Source of the DNA: Parachlorella kessleri | Taxonomy: Eukaryota; Chlorophyta; Trebouxiophyceae; Chlorellales; Chlorellaceae | Direction: 5' to 3' | DNA: 24,583 bases | NCBI GenBank assembly: GCA_001598975.1 | Contig: BBXU01000928.1 | Span: 1 to 24,583, forward strand | Shown: in pieces, positions 1 to 10,400 of the stretch | Layout: every line of letters starts with the position of its first letter | Numbering within the stretch: position 1 is the first letter of the stretch | Position numbers and translations under genes: made by a program | The notes under the pieces: generated by a model | What the model was told of the DNA's origin: nothing | Databases searched by the model: none | Seen by the model: the letters and a program-made list of their open reading frames with translations, nothing else

Positions 1-1
1 C

Positions 2-3000
2 GTGGACGGCTTTCTGGACGTCGCACGGCACAACTTCTGCAGGCTTACAGAGCAGGTGCATGACCTGGCCAACAGCTACCGCACACAGCACCACCTGCTC
101 CATATGAAGGCGAGTGTGCAGCTGACTGGCCAGGGCATATGCTTGCTGGTTGACTTCCCATGGCAAGTGTATGGGAGCTGATGTCGCGAATATATGGCTT
201 CAGTGGTCTGCAATCATCGCTGATGCTGTCGTCCTCTCTAAAACCCCATCCCCACCCCACCCCCACCCACCCACCCACACAGCCTCGTAACCTTCATTAC
301 AGCTCCCATGCCCACAATGTCCGCTCCCTTGCAGGTGCAATACACTGCAAAGCGCGGGTTTTACTTGCTGCTGAGCAGTGCTCCGGCTTGGGGCAAGCGG
401 GGACAGAGAGAAGAGCAGGGGGCACAGGAGGACCAGGAGCCCAGCTCGCCAGGGGTGGCCCAGGCAGCTGTTGTGGCTACGCAAGCGCAGGCAGTCCCAG
501 CGGCAGCCGGAGCCGCGGCGGCAGCACTGCGGGTGCCACCAGGTGTGTGGCAAGCAGCTGAGCCTGAAATCTCTGCTGCATGCATTGGTGTTAGTCTCGC
601 GACAGCAATAGTGCACCAAGCCCCTGTGAGCCATTTAAACGGTGACTCTGCAGGGTTCACCATTCTCCAGCGCAGCGCGCGGTCCGTGCAATGCACCACC
701 AACGAGCTGAATGCCCTCAACACGCGTCTCAGGGATGCCAGCAATGACTGCATTATCCTTACGGAGCAGGTGCCCTGGCAGCTCATTCTTGCTGACACTG
801 TAGCCCCCAGTCTTGCAAGCCCAGCATGCCAGAGGAAAAAGGCAGCAGAGTAGACCCGCACCATAGAAAAGTTTGCCGATAGTAGGTCATTGATGATGTG
901 CAGGTGCTGGACGGGCTGGCAGACCGCATTGTGGAGAGCTATCTCCCAGTGCTGCACCGGTTGCTGGATAGCCTCGCCCTGCTAGACCTGCTGCAATCCC
1001 TGGCCCACGTGGCTGCCTGTAGCACTGGGCAGTATGTACGACCGGTGCTCACTGAGACGGGTGCGGTTTGTGTGGCACACTCAGGCCGCATGGGTCATGG
1101 CTGCCAAAATCGTAGGCATTGCGCAACCATGACATGCTTTGATAGCTGATGAAGATGGCAAGATGCCCCCCAGGGTGTAACTTAATATCTCATGCCAGGG
1201 GTGATAAGTTTCCACTGATGTGGCTGCCGGCACGGCAGGTCCCATTGCCATTGTTGAGGGGCGGCATCCCGTCTTGGAGCAACTGGAGTGCCAGCAGTAC
1301 CAGCCCAACGACACCTACCTGGCACTCAGCAGCTCCTTCCACGTTATCACAGGTTGGTGCTGCTGTTTCTCGCATGAGTATCACCGGCGGCCATACCTGA
1401 GCACCTTGGCTGGCTTTACCACACTCGGGCGGATGCAGTGAAGTGTCAACCTACAGTCGTCACCACCAGGGCCACACATGGGCCCTGGGCAAGCCGTGCT
1501 ATTGTGGCCCTGCAGGTCCTAATATGAGTGGCAAGTCCACTTACCTGCGGCAGGTGGCTCTCATTGTCATCATGGCACAGGTCTGTTGTGGTAGCTCAGT
1601 CATGTTCCTCCTTCCTATCGGTGTTGGGCACCGTCACTTTCACATGGGTCCTCCTTTCAAAACAACTACAGAAGGTGCACAAACTTGGCATGCTTTCAAG
1701 CACCGAGAAAGCCTCCACACCTGAGCTCTCTCAGGCCCCGCCTTGCCGGTTGCAGGTGGGCTCCTTCGTGCCGGCTGCATTCGTTTCCATCAGTCCGGTG
1801 GACAGGCTCTTTACGCGCATTGGCACTGGCGACTGCCTGGAAACCAACAGCAGCTCATTCCTGCTAGAGATGCAGGTTAGAAGCCATTTTTGCCTTGGTA
1901 CAGCACACTGTTTGCCGGGTGCCCATCAGGTCTTCCTGCATGTTGACATCTTACTGAACCTGCTGAGGGCACCCAACTCTTGAGGGCTTCTGTGCGCAGG
2001 GAGCAGCATACATCCTGAACCATGCTACACAGCGGAGCCTCGTGCTTGTTGATGAGTTAGGCCGTGCCACCTCCACGGCCGATGGCGTTGGCATTGCATG
2101 GGCCGTGTCAGAGCACCTCATTGGCCTTGGCACCAGCACCTTGTTTGCCACCCACTTCCCTCAGCTGGCAGAGCTGGCAGCGGTGTACCCAAACTGCCGG
2201 GCGTGGCACTTGGATGTCGACACCAGCAGGTCTGGCAGGACACTGGTCGTTGCATGCTATTGCTGCTGCCATGAAGAGCTGCTGCACTTGGCAAACGAAT
2301 TGGGTAGCAGTCGTTTTCACAGATGGGACCACATACTGGGGCCCTTGGGTTGTTCCCTGTAACACTATCGCACAGATTTTTGTACCGGGATGTCATGCGC
2401 CATGGCTGACCTGCTTTGGAAGTCTGGTACCGCCCCTTCATCAGTCCCAGCGAGCGCCCCTTTGGAGATTTGTTGCGGACTACGCATGCAGGAACAAGCT
2501 GAACTTCAGTTGGCGCCTCAAGGCTGGCTCCAACGATGCGGGGCACTATGGGCTGATGCTAGCCCAGTCAGTGGGCTTTCCTGAGACAGTCCTGACAGAG
2601 GCACAGCGCATCATAACAGGTGCGCCTGATTGGGTACAGCTCTGAAGCCCGACCCAACACAGCGACAGGTTTATAGAACAGTATGAATGCAAGCAGTGCA
2701 TGCATGATGAGTATTGCATGCAAGGCCTGAACTGTGTGTTTTCATCTGTGCGATCACGGGGCACCTCCTTCCCCTCCTCCTCCTCCCCTGCGTGCAGCCC
2801 TTGATGAAAGCGAGGAGCAGCGCATCAGGACCTATACCTCTCCAGACCACTCCGAACAAGTGGCGGTAAGCTGGGTTCGCTAGCAATATTCCAGCCTACT
2901 GCGGCATATAATGACCGTGTGATGAATAACATGGAATGCAGTAAGTCGAGGCTTGTCGCGCTGCAGGTCTTCTCCCTCACACACAAGCTGCTGTGCATAG

Positions 3001-3083
3001 CACAGAGCCACAGCAGCTCGAAGGAGGACCGCATGGCGCTGAAGCAGCTCAAGCAGTTGAAGGAGGAGGTAAGACTGGCTTGA
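2..3083 (+). CDS. MSH4: MutS homologue 4 (MSH4), 3' part, 11 exons
   Basis: MSH4 pairs with MSH5 as a meiotic clamp that stabilises recombination intermediates and promotes class I crossovers. The gene enters from the left, so only about 476 C-terminal residues are present (human MSH4 has about 936). Phase-consistent exons: 2-109, 335-542, 654-769, 904-1060, 1239-1352, 1516-1580, 1756-1875, 2000-2229, 2492-2619, 2798-2865, 2967-3083. Visible motifs are Walker [10 protein letters not shown] (1516-1580), the signature [11 protein letters not shown], Walker [13 protein letters not shown] and the switch FATHF (2000-2229). DELGRAT, rather than the bacterial DELGRGT, matches plant MSH4 as I recall it. 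Exon 335-542 carries an Ala/Gln-rich insertion. The 3' end is uncertain. Reading through a good donor at 3069 gives a stop at 3083, while splicing to 3378 would give a stop at 3398. The family identification is secure. Confidence 0.93.
110..334 (+). other. GC-AG intron of MSH4
   Basis: The reading frame is clearly MSH4-like up to residue K at 107-109 and resumes in phase 0 at 335 after a CTTGCAG acceptor. The only junction that fits the family alignment uses the donor AAG|GCGAGT, a GC instead of a GT. The intron contains a C-rich tract. Confidence 0.6.
244..281 (+). repeat. C-rich CCCA/CCCAC microsatellite-like tract
   Basis: An imperfect CCCAC/CCCA repeat lies in the first visible MSH4 intron, before the acceptor at 334. 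It looks like a simple-sequence or polypyrimidine tract. No other role is visible. Confidence 0.7.
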
Positions 3084-3122
3084 GTTTGCTGTTAGGTTAT
3101 GTAGTGGTGATTATGAGCATGG

Positions 3123-3193
3123 GTGGCAGGTAGTGCAAACAGGGAGTACTCTACACTAGTGAGAGCTGGGCCGGACTGACAGGGCTGGATGCA
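3123..3193 (+). repeat. dispersed repeat, copy 1
   Basis: It begins GTGGCAGG, has a TGCAAACAGGGAG block, and ends ACTGACAGGG followed by CTGGATGCAA. The same ordered blocks occur at 6666-6735, 19689-19749 and 24331-24388. It lies about 40 bases after the proposed MSH4 stop. Confidence 0.55.
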
Positions 3194-3846
3194 AAGTGGG
3201 GGTCATTATGGCAGGTAGTACCTTTTGGAGGTTGCGGCTGTGAAGAGACAGCTCTGATTACAAGGTGCGCCTGGGGCTGAGCTCCTAAGCCGCAATGGTG
3301 CGCACAGGAGCTTCCTATGCCGTTGGTAAAATAAGCAATGCGTATCCACCTTCAAGCCGCTGCGCTCTTGCCCCGCAGGCCTCGTCTGCACTGTGTTGAT
3401 AGAAATGCCTGGGCGCAGAAACATCTGGCAGATGTTGCTGTTATGTTCCATCTGTGCTCCTGTAGCATCTCAGGTGACGCGATTACGCCTCCTAGGCTGG
3501 TGGTCAGTGAGCCACTGGACTGCACTGCAAGCATAGACCTGTCACAATGAGTCCTGAACATGCTAGCTCAGGATAAGCGCAGCCTTGCGCAGTCGCTCCT
3601 AAGCCAGCCAAACCGTCACCAAAAACCAAAACGAGGTAATTTACTAGCCAGTGAAGGGACTTGATATGAACAGTATACAAATCTCTACGACCAGCTTCGC
3701 AGCAGTATACCTGTGGGGACAGAAGACAACCAGACCAGGAGGTAGCTTGTTCGGTCACGATAACAATTCACCAAGGACAGTACAGAAGCTTCTAACGAGG
3801 TATGAGGTTTACTGGAGCACGCACTTTACTGAAGCACACAGAGTTC

Positions 3847-3851
3847 TTACA
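3847..3851 (-). terminator. candidate polyadenylation signal TGTAA
   Basis: TGTAA on the - strand lies about 180 bases downstream of the membrane-protein stop codon. TGTAA is the usual polyadenylation signal of green algae, but a five-base motif can occur by chance. Confidence 0.35.
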
Positions 3852-4031
3852 ATCGCTCAGGCAACTCCCAAATGGTTACCCTGGCACTTCTGCCAAACAA
3901 TGTCCCGGTTGCATCCCTCCAACTACTCATGGTCTCGGCGGCTGCCAGGGCCAGTACACATGATGTAGCCCTCATTCAATGCCCCTCACCAGCACCTACT
4001 CCCCGATGGCACTACCTTTCCTTGCTGGCAG

Positions 4032-6470
4032 TCAGCCCCCAATCCCGGCCGCCCAGCCCGCTGGGCCTATGCCCCACAACTCGGCAAGCTCCAGCACGAT
4101 CCAGAGGAGGGACACCAAGGGTGGCAGGAGCGCCAAGGAGAAGATGATAAGGTTGAGGTCCAGTGGATCATGGGGAGGGTAGGGGCGTGCACCTTGTTCG
4201 GCCTGCAAGACAGTGATGCGAGAGCTTGGCTTTGCCGTCGCTGCCAGGGTAAGATGTCATGCAACAGAGAGCCAGAGTGTAGACCAAGCTGAGTAGTAAA
4301 TGACAGGCGACAATGGTGCTCTAGCACTTAGGCGGGGTGGAGCCAGACATTGCGGCCACAACGGGCGCCAAGCATGGGGCTCTAAGCAGCACCAATGCCA
4401 ATTGCCTGGCCCCTGCTTACCTCGGTGCTCGCAAGAAAAACTTCGCGGGAGTAGCGCTCTGTCACATAAAGGAAGAAGGAGGGCACACACAGCCCCAGCA
4501 CCAGTTGGAGAAAGGCCAGCAGTAGGGGGCAAGCGTGGTCAGGGCGGAATCCCACCAAAGCATGCGGGACGGGAAAGGCACCTGCAATGTTGACAGGAGG
4601 GGATAATCGCAGGTAATTTACAAAAGGATACTAGCCCACAACCAGCAGGGAACATATGGTCAGTAGTGGAGCAACGCACTAGGGCAAGCAGGCTGCATCC
4701 ACATTGAGCCTGTGTATGCTGCAAGCCCATCAACCCGGCATACAGGCGTGCCATCCATGCGCCTCTCCCCACCGCTGTATTGGGAGATGGACTCGGCAGC
4801 AATGACCATGCTCTGGTGGCAGTCGCTTGCCGGGCACTGCTGCACTGCTGCTGCACACAGGCGACCCTCCCCCATCAGCAGCTTGGCCACTGCCAGCGTC
4901 TGCGGGGAAGAAAGCCGAGGATGAGTGAGCACTTTGCCATGCTCATGTGGGTATAGTGTGTGGAAGCGAGTATAGAAACGTCAAGGGATGGCGTACTACC
5001 CTACTTCCCTGGCTGAGCTCCACCAAACAAGCCAAGCAGGTCCTTCGCAAGGGGTGAGAGGGTACCATACACGTCCGTCCCAACCACGACCACCAAGTCA
5101 GGCCCCACAAAGGAATGCCATATACATCACTCTAAAGGACGAGCGCAGACGCACAAACAGCAACCCACCTGAATTGCCAGGTGAAAGGGGAACCGGACCC
5201 GCAGAAATATGCAGGAGGACAGCAGGAACGGCACGCAGCTGGCCATCAGTATATGGAAGGCCACTGGCACGTCTCCTGCACCGCTGGCCCCTGCTGCTGA
5301 CGCTGCGTCTGCTCCCTGCTGCGCTGCCTTCATTGGCCAGGAGACGCGGTGCTTGAGCTCCAGCGCTGCCAAGAAGGTGGCTGCCCGTACCATGCAGACG
5401 ATGTACTCCCTCTGCAGACCAAAGAAAGCAGTGCGGTGAGTCAAGGCCAGTGCACTGCGTCAGGTTCCCAGCGAGGATGCAACACAACCGAAGGAGCCCT
5501 GCTCATGTTAGCTGAGGGGCAGGATAGGCGTCTACGATGGCAGCAGGCAAAAGGTGACCTGGCATTTTGGTGTCCTACTACCAGGCAAGCCAGTGACGGA
5601 TACAGAAGCGGTAGTTGCAATGCGCCTCCAAACCTTCTGAAGGTAGGCTGCTGTCGCCTTGGCTACCATGAGGGGAGGCAGCCCGTAGATTGCCACTCCC
5701 ACCCAGCACCAGAGCAGAGGCAGCTGCTGCTCGGCTATTGGATGCACTTTGAAGAAGACTAGGGCCCTGCAAGCAAGTATCGACCGTCCAGTGCTCCTTA
5801 GAAGGTGGTGGTAATGGACGGCAAACAAGGAAGAGATCGTACTCCTAATAATTACACCTCCTGAAGCAAGCAGCCACTTGCTGCGCCACGGTTTGAAAGT
5901 GGACCTCTGGATCCTGTGAAATACTAGGCATGGGCCCACTAGTGGTCCTATCAGCGAGCTGACCGTGGCGAGCTGGGAGTGTCCTGGGCTCAGTCTCACA
6001 AGTAGTTGCAGACGCATCCAATAGCGAGCAAATGCCTTACTCTCCAGCAGGCCTGCTGGAGACCTTGTTATCACCTCATGCTCTAAAGGTGCAGCACACA
6101 CAGCCCAGCTAGCAGGTCTGCCATCAGACACCGCCCATCCCCACGCACCATATGAAGCCCCCCACCATGCAGCTTAACAGGTCCAGCTGCAGCAGACTGG
6201 AAGCCTGATGATGTTTATACCTGAAGAGATGCAAAGGGTTGAAACCGAAGAGTCTCTTACTAGGGGCACATTGCATGCACGGTAGTGCACACTCCGCAGG
6301 CCCGAGCGTCCGAAAGCACTTGTGATACCCACCTCTCCTCTAGCTGAGTAGATTTGAAGGTGAGAAGCAGTGGATGCATCAAAGGCTCTCTCCGGTTTGT
6401 TGCGCTGCCGCTCATTCCGTAGGGGTGTGGAATCACCGAAGCTTACTGGGGTGTTCAGTGCTTTGAGAGT
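4032..6470 (-). CDS. unrecognised multi-pass membrane protein, 8 exons
   Basis: I do not recognise the family. Phase-consistent exons in transcription order are 6470-6333, 6186-6149, 5766-5582, 5511-5456, 5411-5169, 4899-4680, 4581-4421 and 4202-4032 (TGA), giving about 403 residues. Likely membrane segments fall near residues 47-66, 75-94 (LPLLWCWVGVAIYGLPPLMV), 142-158, 189-210, 311-333 (CPLLLAFLQLVLGLCVPSFF) and 361-385. Between segments four and five is a polar loop of about 90 residues with several Cys. The last two exons are the most convincing, because long hydrophobic stretches sit between good splice sites. The small exon 5511-5456 was chosen because it is the only piece that restores phase between its neighbours. 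The first exon, the first segment and the true start are tentative, and further 5' exons may exist. It could be a transporter or a lineage-specific membrane protein. Confidence 0.6.
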
Positions 6471-7415
6471 CTGGGAGTCTGAGACCTATGAGCAACGCTG
6501 CACTGCAGGTATTGCCTGGGGTCAGACACCTCGGACATGCCATGCACAGCACGGGGATGATGCTGCAGGATGCCTTTGCTGATGGTGCCAAGTGCTGCCT
6601 GTCCTGAGGCCTTACTTATGTTCACCTGGCCATTAATGTAATAATACTAATAACCTTTGCTGGTGGTGGCAGGCCATGCGCAAATGGGAAAGTTAGGGAT
6701 CGAAGGGATGACCGGTACTGAAAGGGGTGGATGCAATTATGCTCTAGAGCTGCTTGAGCCCTGCTCCAGGGATTGCCGGGTCACAACTCTGAACAGACGA
6801 TAGGTCACTTCAGTGTGAGGGTGAGACACCCATTTGCTAGTGTGCCGAATCCTCCTGCTGCGTGCCAATACCACACCTTCATAAATGGTCCATCACATAG
6901 AGGCATCATCCTGCTCAGAAACCACTGACACCACAATACGGCCACTCTTAAGCACAAATCATCATATAGTACTCCACAAACTACCTCTTCGGCGGCAAGC
7001 AGCACAAGCTTTGTGCTAGTTCCAAGGTGACCTGGCAACCACGCGTCCAGCAGTTGAAATAGTCAATGCTGTCCCGACACCGGCTCGTCCGCTCAATATG
7101 GTTCATACGTAAGCACAGCCATACTGCACAACAAAGTCCCACCACATACATAGACACATGAAGTCAGCATATCATCTCCTGTAACTATTCAATGAAATTT
7201 CCGGGTCCGGCGGCCACACTAGTAGCACATGCTGCGTACGAAGGCTGACCATGAGGATAGCTAGCCGTGCAGCAGCCCAACTGCAAGAGCAGTGGACTGC
7301 CAGTGCCTCTTCGAGGGAGACACGCCTGAAAACCTTAAAATGGGAGGGCAGCCAGCCAGGCTTATGTTTGCAAGCGATTGACCACCCATACGTACTTGGG
7401 AAGTGGTACTGCCCA
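6471..7415. other. intergenic region without a supported gene
   Basis: This stretch lies between the first supported exon of the membrane-protein gene and the stop of PP2C-A, both on the - strand. It could hold 5' exons of the former and the 3' UTR of the latter, but no exon is convincing. It contains a dispersed repeat copy at 6666-6735, next to an AT-rich patch at about 6630-6655. Confidence 0.5.
6666..6735 (+). repeat. dispersed repeat, copy 2
   Basis: It shares the blocks GTGGCAGGC-ATGCG, GGAAAG-TAGG and GTACTGA-AGGG with copy 4 at 24331. It shares the end GGTGGATGCAA with copy 1 at 3123, where it reads CTGGATGCAA. Confidence 0.55.
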
Positions 7416-10400
7416 TCAGTAGGCCAGCAGGGCCACCACGCAGGTTATGTCATCCAGCTTGCCGCCCAGTGGCTTGGTGATGCTGCGCACAAAGGGGTGC
7501 ACCACCCTCTCGTGCCGCTCGACGGCAAAGGGAGAGCGATATGTGGGGTCCTGGGCGTGCTGGTGGGCACGCTGGGCCAGCTCAGCAGCCAGGGCGTGCG
7601 CAGCATGGTCCAGGGAGGACGCGGTACTCCTATCAAGATCCTGCACCGTCAAGGGTAAGGATACGCCTCTGAGAGGTGTGCCTGAACTGCCCCAGTGGGT
7701 CATTGCAGACATCATATGGACAGACAACTGGTTGAGCTGGAGGTCAGTAGAGATGCCCGAGTCACACTAGTCGGTCATCCTCCTATAAGCCAATCAGCAC
7801 TGAAAGGCTGCCGGCACACTGTGACGCATCGGGGACCCCGCCCTACCTGCTGGCCCTACCACCACCACGCCAACTCTGGGTCTCCCTTCTTGCCTCCCTG
7901 CCAAGCAGACCGTCTGCAACGCACCGACTGCGACCTCTACGTGCAAGACATAAGCAGCCCAGGCTGCGCTACCTGCAACTGCCACTGGACCAGCTCCTCC
8001 ATCTCGTGCTCCCACAGGTTGTCAAAGAGGCCATCGGAGCCAAGCAGCACCACATCCCCGGGCTGCACACAACAGGAGGGCAGCAGGGCAGTACCGCGTT
8101 CACGCCAATAATGGAGGAGCTGTGATATTGTAGAAACCCCGCCATCATAGGACATCACCAGAACTTTGTGCTGCCCCGATGTGAGCAGAGCACACCACAG
8201 ACTCCTACTATAGGCAGAGGCAACCTTGCCTTTTGTGGCAGTGATTGCTGGTTTGAGGCTGCTATGGCTGCTGTCAAGCTCACAATGGTCACTACCAAGG
8301 TTTAAGGGTCCACACAGCACGCATCCACAATGACCATGGCGCCTGTTCATACAATTCCTCTCAAGCTGACACACTGGCCCATAAACAATTCACATCCACC
8401 AAGTATCTATCTACTGTCTATCCACTATCCGCCAACTTTGCTAGCTTGACTGGAAACCCCCACGCAAGCCCAGTCTTGTGTACACTGGGCCCTGCCATGC
8501 AGAGGTTTTACCTGGACAGCCACCTCGTACTGCTGTGCCTCCTCGGGCTGGTTGCTCATGGGCAGAAACCGCGGGCTGGCCATCTGGTAGGGCATGTTGA
8601 ACTCGTGCTCCTGGACCTGTTTGGGCAGGCATCACATGTGAGCCAAATATCAGCGCAGGGCAGTTGAAGGGGCAGCCTGCGACAGTGAGTTTGAATTTTA
8701 AATGGACCATGTTCGCGACCCAACCCCGGCAATACACTCGTTCAGAGAGCATAGCACATGACAGACCACGACAGACCCCCAATGGCTGCTGGCTGCGCTT
8801 CCTCAGCAAGGTAAGACGGCTGATGACCATGGCAAGCCACTAGCTGCCTTTGTCCTTTTAAGAAACCCCTACCACTTGCATGCTCTGCGCTCTCAATGTT
8901 TTGCAAGCCTCGCCAGCCCACGTCACCCCGCGTGCCATGCCACCAGTCCGTTTCCAAGCAGTCCCCAATCCACAGCCTTAGTTCTAGCAAGTGAGACACT
9001 CGTCCACACCCCTCTACAACCACAGCTGCAGTCTGCTCTTCACCTCTCCTCTGAACACCACGCCTTCCCCAGGCCGCATCACAGCAACACCACAATCTCC
9101 AAGGGAAACAACTTTTAGGGCGCCATCACCCTGCAGCGCAACCCAATCACAAAGGCCATTATGACTCTGGGACGAATTGGGATCGACACGGCGCTGTGTA
9201 AACTGCGCCAACGCCCTCCTTAACAGGATTCGCCCCCTTCCGCCCACAAGTCGGCCTTTGATGTGTTACAGTTGGGCGCTCGTTTCCATCATTTGCGGGT
9301 GCAGGACCACAAAACTCTTTCCCCTTATGTAAATGCCGCCCTCAAGCCGCCATCTCCTCATGCGGCGCCCTGAGGGACGCTGCTGCAAATTCCAATGGCA
9401 ACTGTCACCCCACCTGCATGGCTGCAAGGCAGACGGTGCAACTGCCGGGGGCATGTGCATGCTGGTGTGCGTGTTGCAGCAGCTGGAACGGGTCCTCCGC
9501 ATGGTGCTCCAGCCCGTCTTGGCAAGCCGCCAGCAGCTCCCTGCGGGGCAGGCAGCAGTCTCTCCACTGGTACGACGCTCCATGGACAAAGCGAAGCATG
9601 CACACATGTACAATGCTGCTTGAGCACGAGTGAAAGCCAGGGCCATATTCTCGTTAGGGTGGGTCTAGCTTCGAAACTCATCTCTACAGGGAAAACCCGC
9701 TACGCACATAGACTAGGGACTTCTCACATCGTGAACCAGCTACCCTCGCGCGCTGCCTGGAACAGCAGCACCGCGCTCCCCAGCATAGATAACCTATAGT
9801 TGCGACCTGAGCAACACCCCATCACCCACCGGGAGGCCCCTGCTCACCTGGGATAGAGGGCAGGGTCAATGCCCTCAGCAGCCCAGCCACCCACACCGTC
9901 AGCCACGCCCATCGCCCCGCAGCCCTCCCTGCTGACGAAGAAGGCATCCTCACCACCCGTCTCCGCCTTGTCGGGGTGGGGGATCATGCACCCAGCCGCA
10001 ACCAGGCGCAGCTGCTGGACTGGCCTTGAAGCCTCCTCTGGAGCCACGGCAACAGGGTCTGCAGGTGTGGCGGCAGGCGCTGGCAGCGGCGTTGCTGCGT
10101 TGATGCTGCTTGGGGAGGGGGTGAGAGAGGGAGGGAAGGGCAGATGGGCACCCTGGGTACTCTTTAGAGTCACAGCTGGCTTGTCCATACTGGGGGGTGG
10201 TTGGGTGTTTGTCACTGCCGCCTCTGCTGGCTCCAGCCCTGCCTCTGAGGGCTCCTGACCAGCGGCCAGATCCACAGCAACTTCTGACACTCCGGCTGCA
10301 TCACCTGTTTGTGCTGGTTGCGCCCCCGCTGCTGCTGCCGGCTCTGGTGGCTGTGTTTGACTTGCCCCAGCACTTGGCTGCGGTTGGAGCTCCGCTTGCT

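Larger units (their letters stand above)
3084..4031. other. convergent intergenic region between MSH4 and the membrane-protein gene
   Basis: About 950 bases separate the MSH4 stop from the stop of the - strand membrane-protein gene. No ORF here has coding character. The region holds one copy of the dispersed repeat (3123-3193), a possible alternative last MSH4 exon at 3378-3398, and a TGTAA motif on the - strand at 3847-3851. Confidence 0.6.

Noticed and set aside
5532..6131. Uninterrupted 199-residue - strand ORF taken as one exon
   Set aside because: Only 5582-5766 has coding character and good splice borders. The upstream part of the ORF looks like an intron read in frame.
6805..7038. - strand ORF with hydrophobic residues (LRVAVLWCQWFLSRMM)
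   Set aside because: It has no ATG start and no splice sites joining it in phase to the membrane-protein gene or PP2C-A, and its end overlaps no known motif.
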